Shown one piece after another: positions 8,335 to 16,642 of a stretch of 64,000 nt of DNA. Every line of letters starts with the position of its first letter. Positions within the stretch are counted from its first letter, which is position 1. Origin of the DNA: Parahaliea mediterranea. Its GTDB lineage: Bacteria; Pseudomonadota; Gammaproteobacteria; Pseudomonadales; Halieaceae. Where the stretch lies: assembly GCF_017255185.1 (NCBI RefSeq), contig NZ_JAFKCZ010000007.1:248001-312000 (forward strand), written 5' to 3'. The position numbers and the translations under genes were made by a program. The notes under the pieces are model-generated. The model had not been told where the DNA came from and ran no database searches. It saw only the letters and a program-made list of their open reading frames with translations.

Positions 8335-8337
8335 GTT

Positions 8338-9816
8338 TCAGCCTCCCCCCAACGGAATTTGTGCGACCAGTTCGTACAGCGGTTGCGGGAACAGGAACAG
8401 CGCCACGCAAATGGCGGTGGTCACGCCGATCGCCAGGCAGCAGGCCAGCGGCGCCTCCCGCACCTCAGTGGGCGCCGCCGCCTCGTCGGCGCCGTCGAAA
8501 CGCCAGAAGGCGCGCACCGGAATCAGGGTCAGGTAGACGATGTTAAGCAGCGAACTGACCACCAGCGCCGCGGTCAGCACCAGCGCGCCGGTATCCAGGG
8601 TGCCGAGCATCAGGAACCACTTGCTCCAGGTGCCTCCGGTGGGGGGCAGGCCCGCGATACTCAGGCTGGCCAGGAGGAAGGCGGCCATGGTGAAAGGCAT
8701 CTGCCGGCCCAGACCGCGCAGCTGGCTGACCTCGGTTTTGTGGCTCGCCACCAGGATGGCCCCGGCGCAGAAAAACAGGGTGATCTTGCCGAAGGCGTGC
8801 ATCGCGATGTGCAGACCGCTGCCGGTCACGCCGTCGGGTACCGCCAGCAAGACCCCCAGGGTGACGTAGGCCAGCTGGCTCACCGTGGAATAGGCGAGGC
8901 GCGCCTTCAGGTTATCCTTTTGCATGGCCACGATAGAGGCGGCCAGCAGGGTGAAGCCGGCGAGGTACAGCAGCCATTCGCGGCTGTCCACCGCCGCCAG
9001 CTGGTCCAGGCCGAACACGTAAACGCCGATCTTGACCAGGCTGAACACGCCGGCCTTGACCACCGCCACCGCGTGCAGCAGCGCGCTGACCGGGGTCGGC
9101 GCCACCATCGCCGCGGGGAGCCAGCGGTGGAAGGGCATCATCGCCGCCTTGCCCACCCCGAACACAAACAGGACCAGCAGCGCCGATAGCAGGCGCGGGT
9201 CCGTGTTCTCGGGGAACAGGCCTCCCGGGACGAAGGACAGGCTGCCGGTCGACCACCAGGTGAGAATGATCGCGGGCAGGAAGAACACGATCGAGGTGCC
9301 GAGCAACACCCCGAGGTACACCCGCCCGCCGTGTCGCGCCTTGTCGTTCCCGGCGTGGACCACCAGTGGCCAGGTGGAAAGACTGAGCATTTCGTAGAAC
9401 AGGAACAGGGTCAGCAGGTTGCCGGAGAAGGCGACACCCATGACGCAGCCGATGGACAGGGCGAAAAAAGCGTAGAAGCGCGTTTGGTTCTGTTCGCCGT
9501 GGCCGCGCATGTAACCCACGGCGTACACGACGGTGACCAGCCACAGGAAACTGGCGATCAACGCGAACAGCGCGCCCAGCGGCTCCACGGCGAGCTCCAG
9601 GCGCAGGCCCGGCAGGATCTCGCCGCTGCGCCAGGACAGGGTGGCGCCCTGCTGCAGCGAGTGGTAGATACCGATATTGACGGCAAACAGCGCGATACTG
9701 GCGAGTACCGACACGCCCTCTCGCCAGTTGGGCCGCGATCGCAACAGTACGATGCCGAGGATCGCGAGCGGGGCGATGGCCAGGCTGGCCAGCAAGAGTC
9801 CGTTGCTATCGCTCAT
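8338..9816 (-). CDS. Mrp/Mnh-type antiporter large subunit, MrpD-like (second copy)
   Basis: A 492-residue polytopic proton channel subunit. The key helices read LFLFYEMLSLSTWPLVV (Glu) and GVGKAAMMPFHRWLPAAM (Lys), followed by APTPVSALLHAVAVVKAGVF, the classic MrpD/NuoL signature. The start at 9816 (MSDSNG) is chosen because it overlaps the stop of the preceding subunit in an ATGA junction; the ORF extends further upstream but only in the shadow of that gene. Within the complex it would couple proton movement to Na+ or K+ export. Confidence 0.9.
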   Translation of the reverse strand: MSDSNGLLLASLAIAPLAILGIVLLRSRPNWREGVSVLASIALFAVNIGIYHSLQQGATLSWRSGEILPGLRLELAVEPLGALFALIASFLWLVTVVYAVGYMRGHGEQNQTRFYAFFALSIGCVMGVAFSGNLLTLFLFYEMLSLSTWPLVVHAGNDKARHGGRVYLGVLLGTSIVFFLPAIILTWWSTGSLSFVPGGLFPENTDPRLLSALLVLFVFGVGKAAMMPFHRWLPAAMVAPTPVSALLHAVAVVKAGVFSLVKIGVYVFGLDQLAAVDSREWLLYLAGFTLLAASIVAMQKDNLKARLAYSTVSQLAYVTLGVLLAVPDGVTGSGLHIAMHAFGKITLFFCAGAILVASHKTEVSQLRGLGRQMPFTMAAFLLASLSIAGLPPTGGTWSKWFLMLGTLDTGALVLTAALVVSSLLNIVYLTLIPVRAFWRFDGADEAAAPTEVREAPLACCLAIGVTTAICVALFLFPQPLYELVAQIPLGGG

Positions 9817-11303
9817 GGCAGTACCGCCGCCAGCAGGCCGTTTGCCGCGCCGCCGGCGGTTTGCACCGGCAGGCGGGTATCCAGCCCGAAGTAGATATTG
9901 GCCAGGGCCAGCACCACCAGCACCGCGAGCAGTCCGGCGGGCGCCTCCAGCGCCCGTGGCGCGATGCTGGCCGGGGATTGGCGCGGGGCGAGGTAGGCGG
10001 TTTCCACCAGCCGCCAGATGTAGACCGCCGTCAGCAGCGAGCCCGCCAGGATAAGCAGCACCAGCAGCCACTGCTCGCGATCCGCCGCCGCGGTCACCAG
10101 GTACCATTTACTGATAAAACCGGCGGTACCCGGCACGCCGATGAGGCTCAGGCCGCCGAGCAGCAGGCAGGCGGTGGTGATGGGCATGCTGCGCCCGACA
10201 CCCTGCATCTGTGCATAGGTGCTGCCCCCCAGGCGAAGGACCACGGCGGCCAGCGCCATGAACAGGGTGCCTTTCATGATGGCGTGATTGAACAGGTGAA
10301 TGAGGGACGCCTGCAGGCCCGCCACGGTGCCCAGGCCCACCCCGATCACCATATAGCCCACCTGGGCCACGCTGGAGTAGGCGAGGCCGCGCTTGAGATC
10401 GGGTTCGAAGACCGCCACCAGCGAGCCGGCGAAGACGGCGACCACGCCGAGTACCACAAACACGGTTTCCAGGGGCAGCGCCAGGATGGAATATTCCACC
10501 TGGAATACGGTAAAGCTGAAACGGATCAATACATAGAGCGCCACTTTGGTGGCGGTGGCGGCCAGGAACACCGTCACTATGGACGGGGCCCGTGTATAGG
10601 CGCCCGGCAGCCACAAATGCAGCGGGAACAGGGCGAGCTTCAGGCATACGCCGACCACGATGAAGGCGTAGGCGGCGAAGGCGGTGCGCGACTGTCCCAC
10701 CGCCGGCAGGCGCTGGGCGAGGTCCGCCATGTTCAGGGTGCCGGTCAGCATGTAGACAAAGCCAATGCCGATCAGGATGAAGGTAGCGCCAATGGTGCCC
10801 ATGACGAGGTAGTTGTAGGCCGCCACCAGCGCCCGGCGATCGCGACCGGTGGCCACTAGTGCATAGGTGGCGAGCGAGGAAATCTCCAGGAACACGAACA
10901 GGTTGAAGGCGTCCCCGGTGGCGGCGATGCCGAGCAGGCCCGCCAGGCACAGCAGATAGGCGACAAAGAACAGGGTGCGTTTGTGTTCGGGGATTTCCCG
11001 CCAGACGCTGGCGCGGGCGCCCAGCAGCACCGCCGCGCCCATGGCGGAGACCAGCAACAGCACCAGGGCGTTGAGCAGGTCGATGCGGTATTCAATGCCC
11101 CAGGGCGCGGCCCAGCCCCCCAGTGCGTAGCTCAGTACGCCTTGCTGCCAGGTGGCGGCCAGCAGCGCGATGGCGGCGGCGAGGGCGAGGACGCTCACCG
11201 CGCAGGAGAACACCCAGGCGGCGAGCGGCCTGCGCAGTAGCGCGCAGGCGGGCGCGCCGAGTAGCGGTAGCAGGACCGGCAGGAGGGGGAGTTGGCTCAA
11301 CAC
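9813..11303 (-). CDS. mnhD: Mrp/Mnh-type antiporter large subunit, MrpD-like (first copy)
   Basis: A 496-residue polytopic membrane protein. It shows LFVFLEISSLATYALVATG (conserved Glu helix), CLKLALFPLHLWLPGAYTRAP (Lys helix) and the following SIVTVFLAATATKVALYVLIR. It directly follows mnhC with a 7-base overlap, the usual C–D order of Mrp operons, so it is the best candidate for the orthodox MnhD. The other two large subunits are paralogues. Confidence is high for the family and lower for the exact subunit name. Confidence 0.9.
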   Translation of the reverse strand: MLSQLPLLPVLLPLLGAPACALLRRPLAAWVFSCAVSVLALAAAIALLAATWQQGVLSYALGGWAAPWGIEYRIDLLNALVLLLVSAMGAAVLLGARASVWREIPEHKRTLFFVAYLLCLAGLLGIAATGDAFNLFVFLEISSLATYALVATGRDRRALVAAYNYLVMGTIGATFILIGIGFVYMLTGTLNMADLAQRLPAVGQSRTAFAAYAFIVVGVCLKLALFPLHLWLPGAYTRAPSIVTVFLAATATKVALYVLIRFSFTVFQVEYSILALPLETVFVVLGVVAVFAGSLVAVFEPDLKRGLAYSSVAQVGYMVIGVGLGTVAGLQASLIHLFNHAIMKGTLFMALAAVVLRLGGSTYAQMQGVGRSMPITTACLLLGGLSLIGVPGTAGFISKWYLVTAAADREQWLLVLLILAGSLLTAVYIWRLVETAYLAPRQSPASIAPRALEAPAGLLAVLVVLALANIYFGLDTRLPVQTAGGAANGLLAAVLP

Positions 11304-11650
11304 GTGGCATCCTGCTCCAGAATATCCGCTTCTTCCACCGTGCCGTAGGCGGCGTGGATACGCACCACCAAGGCCAGGCCCACCGAGGTGGTGGCGATGC
11401 CCACCACGATGGCGGTGAGGATCAGGACATGCGGCAGGGGGTTGGAGTACAGCTCGACACCGTCGGCGAGGATCGGTGCCGCGCCGCCCATCACCTTGCC
11501 GGCGCTGATATAAAGGATGAACACGGAGGTCTGGAAAATATTTAGCCCGATCAGTTTTTTCACCAGGTTGCCGCGGGCGATCACAATGAAGAAGCCGAGC
11601 ATCATCAATACGACCACGACCCAGTAGTTGAAGTAGGAGAACACGTCCAT
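11297..11650 (-). CDS. mnhC: Mrp antiporter subunit C (NuoK-like)
   Basis: A 117-residue, three-helix protein homologous to NuoK. The pattern GLNIFQTSVFILYISAG and NPLPHVLILTAIVVGIATT is diagnostic for MnhC/MrpC. The start is set at MDVFSYF (11650), four bases after the stop of the preceding MnhB-type gene; twelve extra codons upstream are open but would overlap it. MrpC lies in the membrane between the large subunits and is required for complex assembly. Confidence 0.92.
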   Translation of the reverse strand: MDVFSYFNYWVVVVLMMLGFFIVIARGNLVKKLIGLNIFQTSVFILYISAGKVMGGAAPILADGVELYSNPLPHVLILTAIVVGIATTSVGLALVVRIHAAYGTVEEADILEQDATC

Positions 11651-11654
11651 TGCG

Positions 11655-12647
11655 TCAGTCTTCCCTGGTATGCAGTCGCCCGGCAAAGGCGTAGTAGATG
11701 GTGATGATGACCGCGGCCACGGCGATGCCGACGCCGAGCTCGATGGCGATGATGCCGATGTGCTGCCCTGTCACCGGGTCCGCGGCCAGCGCGCTGTAGT
11801 CGAGAAAATTCTTGCCCGCCAACAGGGACAGCACGCCGGTCAGGCCGTAGATCAGGGCACCGACCGCGGCGAGTACCTCCACCACCGGCGGCGGGATGAC
11901 CCGGCATACGGTGGGCAGCCCGTAGAGCAGGCCGTAGAGGATAATGCCCGAGGCAAAGATCACGCCGGCCTGGAATCCCCCGCCCGGTCCGTATTCGCCG
12001 TGAAACTGCACGTAGAACGCGAACAGCAGCATGAAGGGAATGAGCAGCTTGCTCACCACCTGCAAAATCGTGTGCGGAGCGAGGTGTTCCGGAGCGGGTG
12101 GCTCGGCGCGCGCCGAACCGCCCTGGCCGGCTGGCGCGAGGGCCAGGAGCACCGCGACCCCGGCGGTGAAAATGACCAATACCTCCCCCAGGGTGTCGTA
12201 GGCCCGGTAGCTGGCCAGCACCGAGGTGACTACGTTGGGAATGCCGATTTCGTCGCCCGATTGCTGCAGGTAGCGCGGCGCCACATGGGTCTGCGCGGGC
12301 GCGTCGGGGCTGCCAAAGGAAGGCATGTCCAGGGTGCCGATGATGAGTAGCGCGCCGGTTACCGTTACCAGTAGCAGCGGCACCACCAGCCGGCGGGCGT
12401 TGCTGGCGGCCTCCCGCCGGCCGACGATCGCAACGGTGAGCAACAGCAGCAGCGGTGAAACACCGGCGCCCACCGCCGCTTCGGTAAAGGCCACGTCCAC
12501 CGCGTCCATGGTGACGAAGAAGCTGGCCGAAAGCAGGCCGTATACACTGGTCAGCATGATGGACGCGAGCAGGCCGCGCACGGCGATCAAGGCAATCGCC
12601 GTGGCGACAAGCAGGCAAAGCAATACAGTGTTGACCAGGATTTCTAT
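11655..12647 (-). CDS. Fused DUF4040/MbhD–MbhE–MnhB antiporter subunit, unusual start codon
   Basis: About 330 residues. The first 75 or so (IEILVNTVLLCLLVATAIAL ... MDAVDVAFTEAAVGAG) are a DUF4040/MbhD domain, the part normally found at the C-terminus of MrpA. A middle segment with AYDTLGEVLVIFTAGVAVLL resembles MbhE. The last 140 residues are MnhB (LLIPFMLLFAFYVQFHGEYGPGGGFQAG, split here as FYVQFHGEYGPGGGFQ). So MrpA's C-terminal part is joined to MrpB while the NuoL-like part of MrpA is absent. The ribosome site GGAGG is at 12657-12653, but the codon 5 bases after it is ATA; no ATG, GTG or TTG fits without overlapping mnhG, so the start is uncertain. Confidence 0.82.
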   Translation of the reverse strand: MEILVNTVLLCLLVATAIALIAVRGLLASIMLTSVYGLLSASFFVTMDAVDVAFTEAAVGAGVSPLLLLLTVAIVGRREAASNARRLVVPLLLVTVTGALLIIGTLDMPSFGSPDAPAQTHVAPRYLQQSGDEIGIPNVVTSVLASYRAYDTLGEVLVIFTAGVAVLLALAPAGQGGSARAEPPAPEHLAPHTILQVVSKLLIPFMLLFAFYVQFHGEYGPGGGFQAGVIFASGIILYGLLYGLPTVCRVIPPPVVEVLAAVGALIYGLTGVLSLLAGKNFLDYSALAADPVTGQHIGIIAIELGVGIAVAAVIITIYYAFAGRLHTRED

Positions 12648-12663
12648 GACGGCCTCCGGTTTT

Positions 12664-13005
12664 CTAGGGGTCTGTGTGTGGCAGGGACACCCGCCGCTTG
12701 CCGCTGTTGTCCCGGGGGCGAACGCCGGCATTCCAGGCGGCCTTGGCCAGGGCGTGACTCGCCGTTGGGCTACTGAACAGTACAAACAGCAGGATCAGCA
12801 CCAGCTTGACCTGTGGCATCGCATCGTCGGAGCGCAGCAGCAGGCCCAGCAGAACAAATCCGGTCGCCAGGGTCTCGGTGACGCCGCAGGCGTGGATACG
12901 GGCGTAGAAGTCGGGGAAGCGCAGAAAGCCCAGTGCGCCGGTCAGCAGCAGAAAGCTGCCGATCAGCAGACAGGCATCGCTGGCCCACAGCCACAGCGTG
13001 CTCAT
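12664..13005 (-). CDS. mnhG: Mrp antiporter subunit G
   Basis: A 113-residue PhaG/MnhG family protein with three helices and the family hallmark GALGFLRFPDFYARIHACGVTET split around residues 24-44, followed by LVLILLFVLFSSPTASHALAKAA. It overlaps mnhF by 4 bases. The C-terminal tail is short and basic. Function is as an accessory membrane subunit of the multi-subunit cation/proton antiporter. Confidence 0.93.
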   Translation of the reverse strand: MSTLWLWASDACLLIGSFLLLTGALGFLRFPDFYARIHACGVTETLATGFVLLGLLLRSDDAMPQVKLVLILLFVLFSSPTASHALAKAAWNAGVRPRDNSGKRRVSLPHTDP

Positions 13006-13277
13006 TCGGCACCCGCCTGCCGGCGTTCGCGCCGTATTTCGGTGACGCGCAGTACGCCGATAACGCTGATGTAGTTGATCAGCGCGTAGATCACCGCGAT
13101 ATCGAGATAGTCCGGCGAGCCGAGGAGGTAACTGATGGCGGCAATCAAAAGCACGGTCTTGGTGCCGAACAGGTTGGCCGCCAGTACCCGGTCGAAGACG
13201 TTGGGCCCGGTAAAGGCGCGGGCCAGGGCAACCAGCATGACCAGCAGGATGACGATGATGGTAAACGACAGCATCAC
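13002..13277 (-). CDS. mnhF: Mrp antiporter subunit F
   Basis: A 91-residue three-helix protein of the MrpF/PhaF family, recognised from ARAFTGPNVFDRVLAANLFG and PDYLDIAVIYALINYISVIG. It overlaps mnhE upstream and mnhG downstream by 4 bases each, indicating translational coupling through E–F–G. Confidence 0.93.
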   Translation of the reverse strand: MMLSFTIIVILLVMLVALARAFTGPNVFDRVLAANLFGTKTVLLIAAISYLLGSPDYLDIAVIYALINYISVIGVLRVTEIRRERRQAGAE

Positions 13278-13744
13278 TGCTCCAGCGCGGTGACGCGCCT
13301 GGCCATCTCGCCTTCCTGGAGCGCGTCCATGCCCTCCCGGGAGAGGGTGTGGATCAGCAGCGAGTCCTGTTCCATGTCAATGGTCAGGGTGCCGGGGGTC
13401 AGGTTGATGGAGTTGGCGTAGACCACCCGGCAGACATCGCTGTCCTGGGGCAGCGGCACCCGCGCCACCACCGGGTCGATGGGCGTGCCCGGACGCCACA
13501 CCCTGCGCACCAGGTCCAGGTTGCTGAGGAAGATTTGCCCGACCAGCCACAGGAGATAGCGCGGCAGCTTGAACAGGAGGTGCAGGGGAATGGATTCATG
13601 GTCGACAACGTCCATGCGGTGTGAAATCCAGCTCACGACAAGCACCGACAGCGCGCCCAGGCCCAGCAACAGGCCGCTGTAGTGGCCGGAGTTCGCCAAC
13701 CAGAATATGGCGAGAAAACCTGCCATTGCCAGTGAATAACGCAC
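13274..13744 (-). CDS. mnhE: Mrp antiporter subunit E, first gene of the operon
   Basis: A 156-residue MnhE/PhaE family protein: two N-terminal helices (MAGFLAIFWLANSG, LLLGLGALSVLVVSW), then the conserved cytoplasmic domain with LDLVRRVWRPGTPIDPVV and ANSINLTPGTLTIDM. The GTG at 13744 is chosen because GGAG lies 6 bases upstream; the longer ORF extending to 14089 only shadows the neighbouring gene. As the most upstream member it defines an E–F–G–(A'B)–C–D–D–x–D operon. Confidence 0.9.
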   Translation of the reverse strand: MRYSLAMAGFLAIFWLANSGHYSGLLLGLGALSVLVVSWISHRMDVVDHESIPLHLLFKLPRYLLWLVGQIFLSNLDLVRRVWRPGTPIDPVVARVPLPQDSDVCRVVYANSINLTPGTLTIDMEQDSLLIHTLSREGMDALQEGEMARRVTALEQ

Positions 13745-13809
13745 GTCGGTCTCCGTTGATCGATGTTCTATAGCAGCTGTCGGTAAAAGTTCGCGGTTTG
13801 TCGACGGGG

Positions 13810-14289
13810 TCACGATCGACAACGGTAGTTTTTGTCGAGAATGCGTTTCACCACGCTGGCCGGCGATACGGCCGCCACGGAAGCCGGGTCGAGCGCGGCG
13901 ATCGCGGCGCGGATTTCCCGCACGCTGTTGGCGCCCTCGAGGCAGTAGGCGACGGACTTCAGCGCGTCGGTTTGCGGGTGGACCGGGGCGCGGGTGCGCA
14001 TGACGCGCTGCATGTAGGCCGATGGCAGTTCTTCGCTGAACGCCACTTCGGGGTTGGCATGGAGATAGCCGAGCAAATAACCCTCGCAAAGTCCCGCGCG
14101 GTCAGAGCCGCCAGGCCTGGCCCCGGATTGCGCGTCGCGACAGGCCTCCACCAGCGCCGCGCCACTATCCACATTGGTGGCCACATCGGCGACCACATCG
14201 CTGGCGGCGGGTGCGGCGCCCATCGCGGCGGCGCAAGCCAGCGCGATGCTGCAGAGGGGGACGGAAGCGTGTAACAATAACCGTGTCAT
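13810..14289 (-). CDS. Small secreted protein, possibly Rap1a/Tai-like
   Basis: A 159-residue protein with a signal peptide (MTRLLLHASVPLCSIALACA, AxA-type site soon after). The mature part has LCEGYLLGYLHANPE and ends ILDKNYRCRS, with cysteines near the start, at the LCEGYL motif, in VAYCLEGA and at the C-terminus. The CxGY(L)xG pattern and the C-terminal YxC are reminiscent of Rap1a/Tai immunity-like periplasmic proteins, but no effector gene is nearby, so I do not assign that role. It lies between mnhE and the divergent two-component genes. Confidence 0.65.
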   Translation of the reverse strand: MTRLLLHASVPLCSIALACAAAMGAAPAASDVVADVATNVDSGAALVEACRDAQSGARPGGSDRAGLCEGYLLGYLHANPEVAFSEELPSAYMQRVMRTRAPVHPQTDALKSVAYCLEGANSVREIRAAIAALDPASVAAVSPASVVKRILDKNYRCRS

Positions 14290-14491
14290 TGGGCACACCA
14301 GAGGCATCGGGAAATCCACTGTGGCACCTAAATTGTGAAAAGTATTGGCAGAAATGCAAAAAACTGTGTCATCGCCTTTCAGGCTGTGTCGTACCCCCGA
14401 CGCGCGCGTTCGCCCCTTGCCTGGGCGCCGCAATCCGGTTTTTTACGGGGCGCGAGCCACCGCGCGGGTTTGCGCGCGGGGTGGTTGAGTC

Positions 14492-15208
14492 ATGATTGAG
14501 CGACAACTGTCCGTCCTGGTTGTGGATGATCACGAAGATATCCGCAACTTGCTGTCACAATTATTGTCGGACGAGGGCTATGTGAGCCTCACGGCGCGCG
14601 ACGGTATCGAGATGTTTGCCGAGCTGGCGCGGCACAAGGTCGATCTTATCCTGCTGGATGTGATGCTGCCGGGCACCGACGGTTTCGACCTGTGCCGGGA
14701 ACTGCGTGCCGACCCCGCGATGCCGCCGGTGATTATGCTGACCGCCAAGGACCAGGAGGTGGACCGCGTGGTCGGTCTCGAGCTGGGCGCGGACGACTAC
14801 GTGATCAAGCCGTTCGGCAAGCGCGAATTGCTGGCCAGGATCAAGGCGGTGCTGCGCCGCGTCGCGGTGCAGCCCCAGCGGCAGGGCCAGGGCATCTATT
14901 GCTTTGGCGACTGGCGGTTCGACCCCGCCCGCATGGAACTGACCGATGCGGAGGACACCCTGGTATCGCTGTCGGCGAGCGAGTCGGAATTGCTGCTGGC
15001 ATTTGTACAGCATCCGCAAGTATCGCTGTCCCGCGATCGGCTCCTGCACCTGACCAAAAGCCGCAACAGCGCGGCTTTCGACCGTTCCATCGACACCCAT
15101 GTCAGTCGCCTGCGGCGCAAGTTGCGCGACGACGCGCGGCACCCCGAAATCATCAAGACGGCCTGGGGCGCGGGCTACATTTTAACCTGCCTGGTTGAGA
15201 TTCGTTGA
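14492..15208 (+). CDS. OmpR/PhoB-family response regulator
   Basis: A 238-residue two-domain regulator. The receiver domain shows VLVVDDHED (acidic pocket), LILLDVMLPGTDGFD with the phospho-acceptor Asp near 55, MLTAKD and the conserved Lys in DDYVIKPFGKREL. A winged-helix DNA-binding domain fills residues about 135-235 (FDRSIDTHVSRLRRKLRDD, IKTAWGAGYILT). It overlaps the histidine kinase gene downstream by 4 bases. The stimulus is unknown. The 200-base gap upstream holds its promoter and that of the divergent secreted-protein gene. Confidence 0.93.
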   Translation: MIERQLSVLVVDDHEDIRNLLSQLLSDEGYVSLTARDGIEMFAELARHKVDLILLDVMLPGTDGFDLCRELRADPAMPPVIMLTAKDQEVDRVVGLELGADDYVIKPFGKRELLARIKAVLRRVAVQPQRQGQGIYCFGDWRFDPARMELTDAEDTLVSLSASESELLLAFVQHPQVSLSRDRLLHLTKSRNSAAFDRSIDTHVSRLRRKLRDDARHPEIIKTAWGAGYILTCLVEIR

Positions 15209-16557
15209 GGCTGCCGCCGACCACCCTGAAGGCCCGGGCGATGATCGTGCTCAGCAGCGTATTTCTGCTGAGCCATGTGGTGGGGCTGATGGTTTATGAG
15301 TACAACCGCGACCACACCATCGTGCTGACCGAGGCCACCGACCTGGCCGATCGCATCATCGGTATTGTGCAGCTGGCCAACGCCTTTCCCCATCGCGATC
15401 GCGAGCGGATACTCGCGGCCTCCGAGACCCAGTTCCTGGCCATGTTTCCGGACACGCTGCCGCCGGGCGGCGCGGCGTGCCGGGAGAACGACTACGCGCG
15501 CCATATGTTGCAGCGGTTCGGCAGGGCTTTCGCCGACCAGTCCGGGCTGGAGGTCGAGATCTGCGTGCGCGATGTCCGCGCCATCGACGACTCGCCGGGT
15601 CGTGTTGGCCAGATGGGCTTTGACGTGCTGACGACCATCCACTTCCCCGATGGCGAGCGTGCGGTATTTCACGCCGTGTTGCCCGACGACAGTTCGATCC
15701 TGGACGATCCGGTGCTGCTGCACTTTGCATTTGTGTTGCTGTTGTCGCTGGCGCTGGCGGGTTTCCTTATTCTCAAGGTGGTCGCGCCGCTGGGCCGCCT
15801 GGGGCGGGCGGCCGAGAACATCGGCATCGATATCGATTCGCCGCCGCTGGCGGTGGAGGGGCCCGACGAGGTGCGCGCCGCCGCCGTTGCGCTCAATGAC
15901 ATGCACACTCGCCTGCAGCGCCTGATCCACAACCAGCGGGACATCATGGCCGCGGTTTCCCACGACCTGCGCTCCAGCCTGACCCGCCTGCAGTTGCGCG
16001 TGGACATGCTGGACGACGGCGACGACCGGGATGGCTTGACCCGGGTCACGGCGGACATGCGGCGCATGGTGCAAGGGGTGCTGGACTTCGTGCGCGGGGT
16101 CGATACCGACGAGCGGCCGCGGCGACTGGAGCTGGCCACCCTGCTGGAGAGCCTGTGCGCCGACCTGGCGGAAGAGGGCTATGAGGTGCGCTTTCTCGAG
16201 CCGGCGTTCCAGCCGCTTGTCGTCGGTCGCCCCACCGCCCTGCGGCGGGGATTCCAGAACCTCATTCTCAATGCGGTGAAGTACGGCGGATCGGCCGAGG
16301 TCGCCCTCGCCGGGGAGGGCGCGCAAGTGGTGGTGTCGGTGCGGGACCGCGGACCGGGTATCGACGAGGAGCTGCTCGCCGAGGTGATGCGGCCCTTTTA
16401 CCGCGTGGAGCGATCGCGCAGCCTGGATACCGGCGGCGTGGGCCTGGGCTTGGCCATCGCGCAGAACGTGGTCCAGGGGCACGGCGGCACCCTGGCCCTG
16501 CACAACCACCCCGGGGGCGGCCTGGTGGCTAGCGTCACGTTGCCCCGGAGCCAATGA
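15205..16557 (+). CDS. Sensor histidine kinase, partner of the upstream regulator
   Basis: A 450-residue inner-membrane kinase. Helix 1 is MIVLSSVFLLSHVVGLMVY, a periplasmic domain of about 140 residues follows with two cysteines (GAACRENDY, EICVRDV), then helix 2 LHFAFVLLLSLALAGFLIL. A HAMP region, the H-box AAVSHDLRSSLTRLQ, the N-box NLILNAVKYG and the G-boxes VRDRGPGID and GGVGLGLAIAQ follow. TTG at 15205 overlaps the regulator stop; ATG at 15241 is the alternative but would trim the cytoplasmic lead before helix 1. The architecture resembles EnvZ/RstB-type kinases. Confidence 0.9.
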   Translation: MRLPPTTLKARAMIVLSSVFLLSHVVGLMVYEYNRDHTIVLTEATDLADRIIGIVQLANAFPHRDRERILAASETQFLAMFPDTLPPGGAACRENDYARHMLQRFGRAFADQSGLEVEICVRDVRAIDDSPGRVGQMGFDVLTTIHFPDGERAVFHAVLPDDSSILDDPVLLHFAFVLLLSLALAGFLILKVVAPLGRLGRAAENIGIDIDSPPLAVEGPDEVRAAAVALNDMHTRLQRLIHNQRDIMAAVSHDLRSSLTRLQLRVDMLDDGDDRDGLTRVTADMRRMVQGVLDFVRGVDTDERPRRLELATLLESLCADLAEEGYEVRFLEPAFQPLVVGRPTALRRGFQNLILNAVKYGGSAEVALAGEGAQVVVSVRDRGPGIDEELLAEVMRPFYRVERSRSLDTGGVGLGLAIAQNVVQGHGGTLALHNHPGGGLVASVTLPRSQ

Positions 16558-16610
16558 CAGGGGGCGTGGGAATCCGCTATCGGTGTACGCGGTAGCGCGG
16601 GAATGAGTAG

Positions 16611-16636
16611 CGGCCGGCGCGTGACGGCGCCGGCCG
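16611..16636. terminator. Perfect 10-bp hairpin between convergent kinase and ahpF genes
   Basis: CGGCCGGCGC at 16611-16620 pairs exactly with GCGCCGGCCG at 16627-16636, with a 6-base loop. It sits in the 85-base gap between two convergent genes, where a shared terminator is expected. No strong T-run follows on either strand. Confidence 0.6.
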
Positions 16637-16642
16637 TTGGGT

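Noticed and set aside
13810-14289. Immunity protein for a type VI effector
   Set aside because: Only loose Rap1a/Tai-like resemblance; there is no effector or secretion gene nearby, so the role is not claimed.
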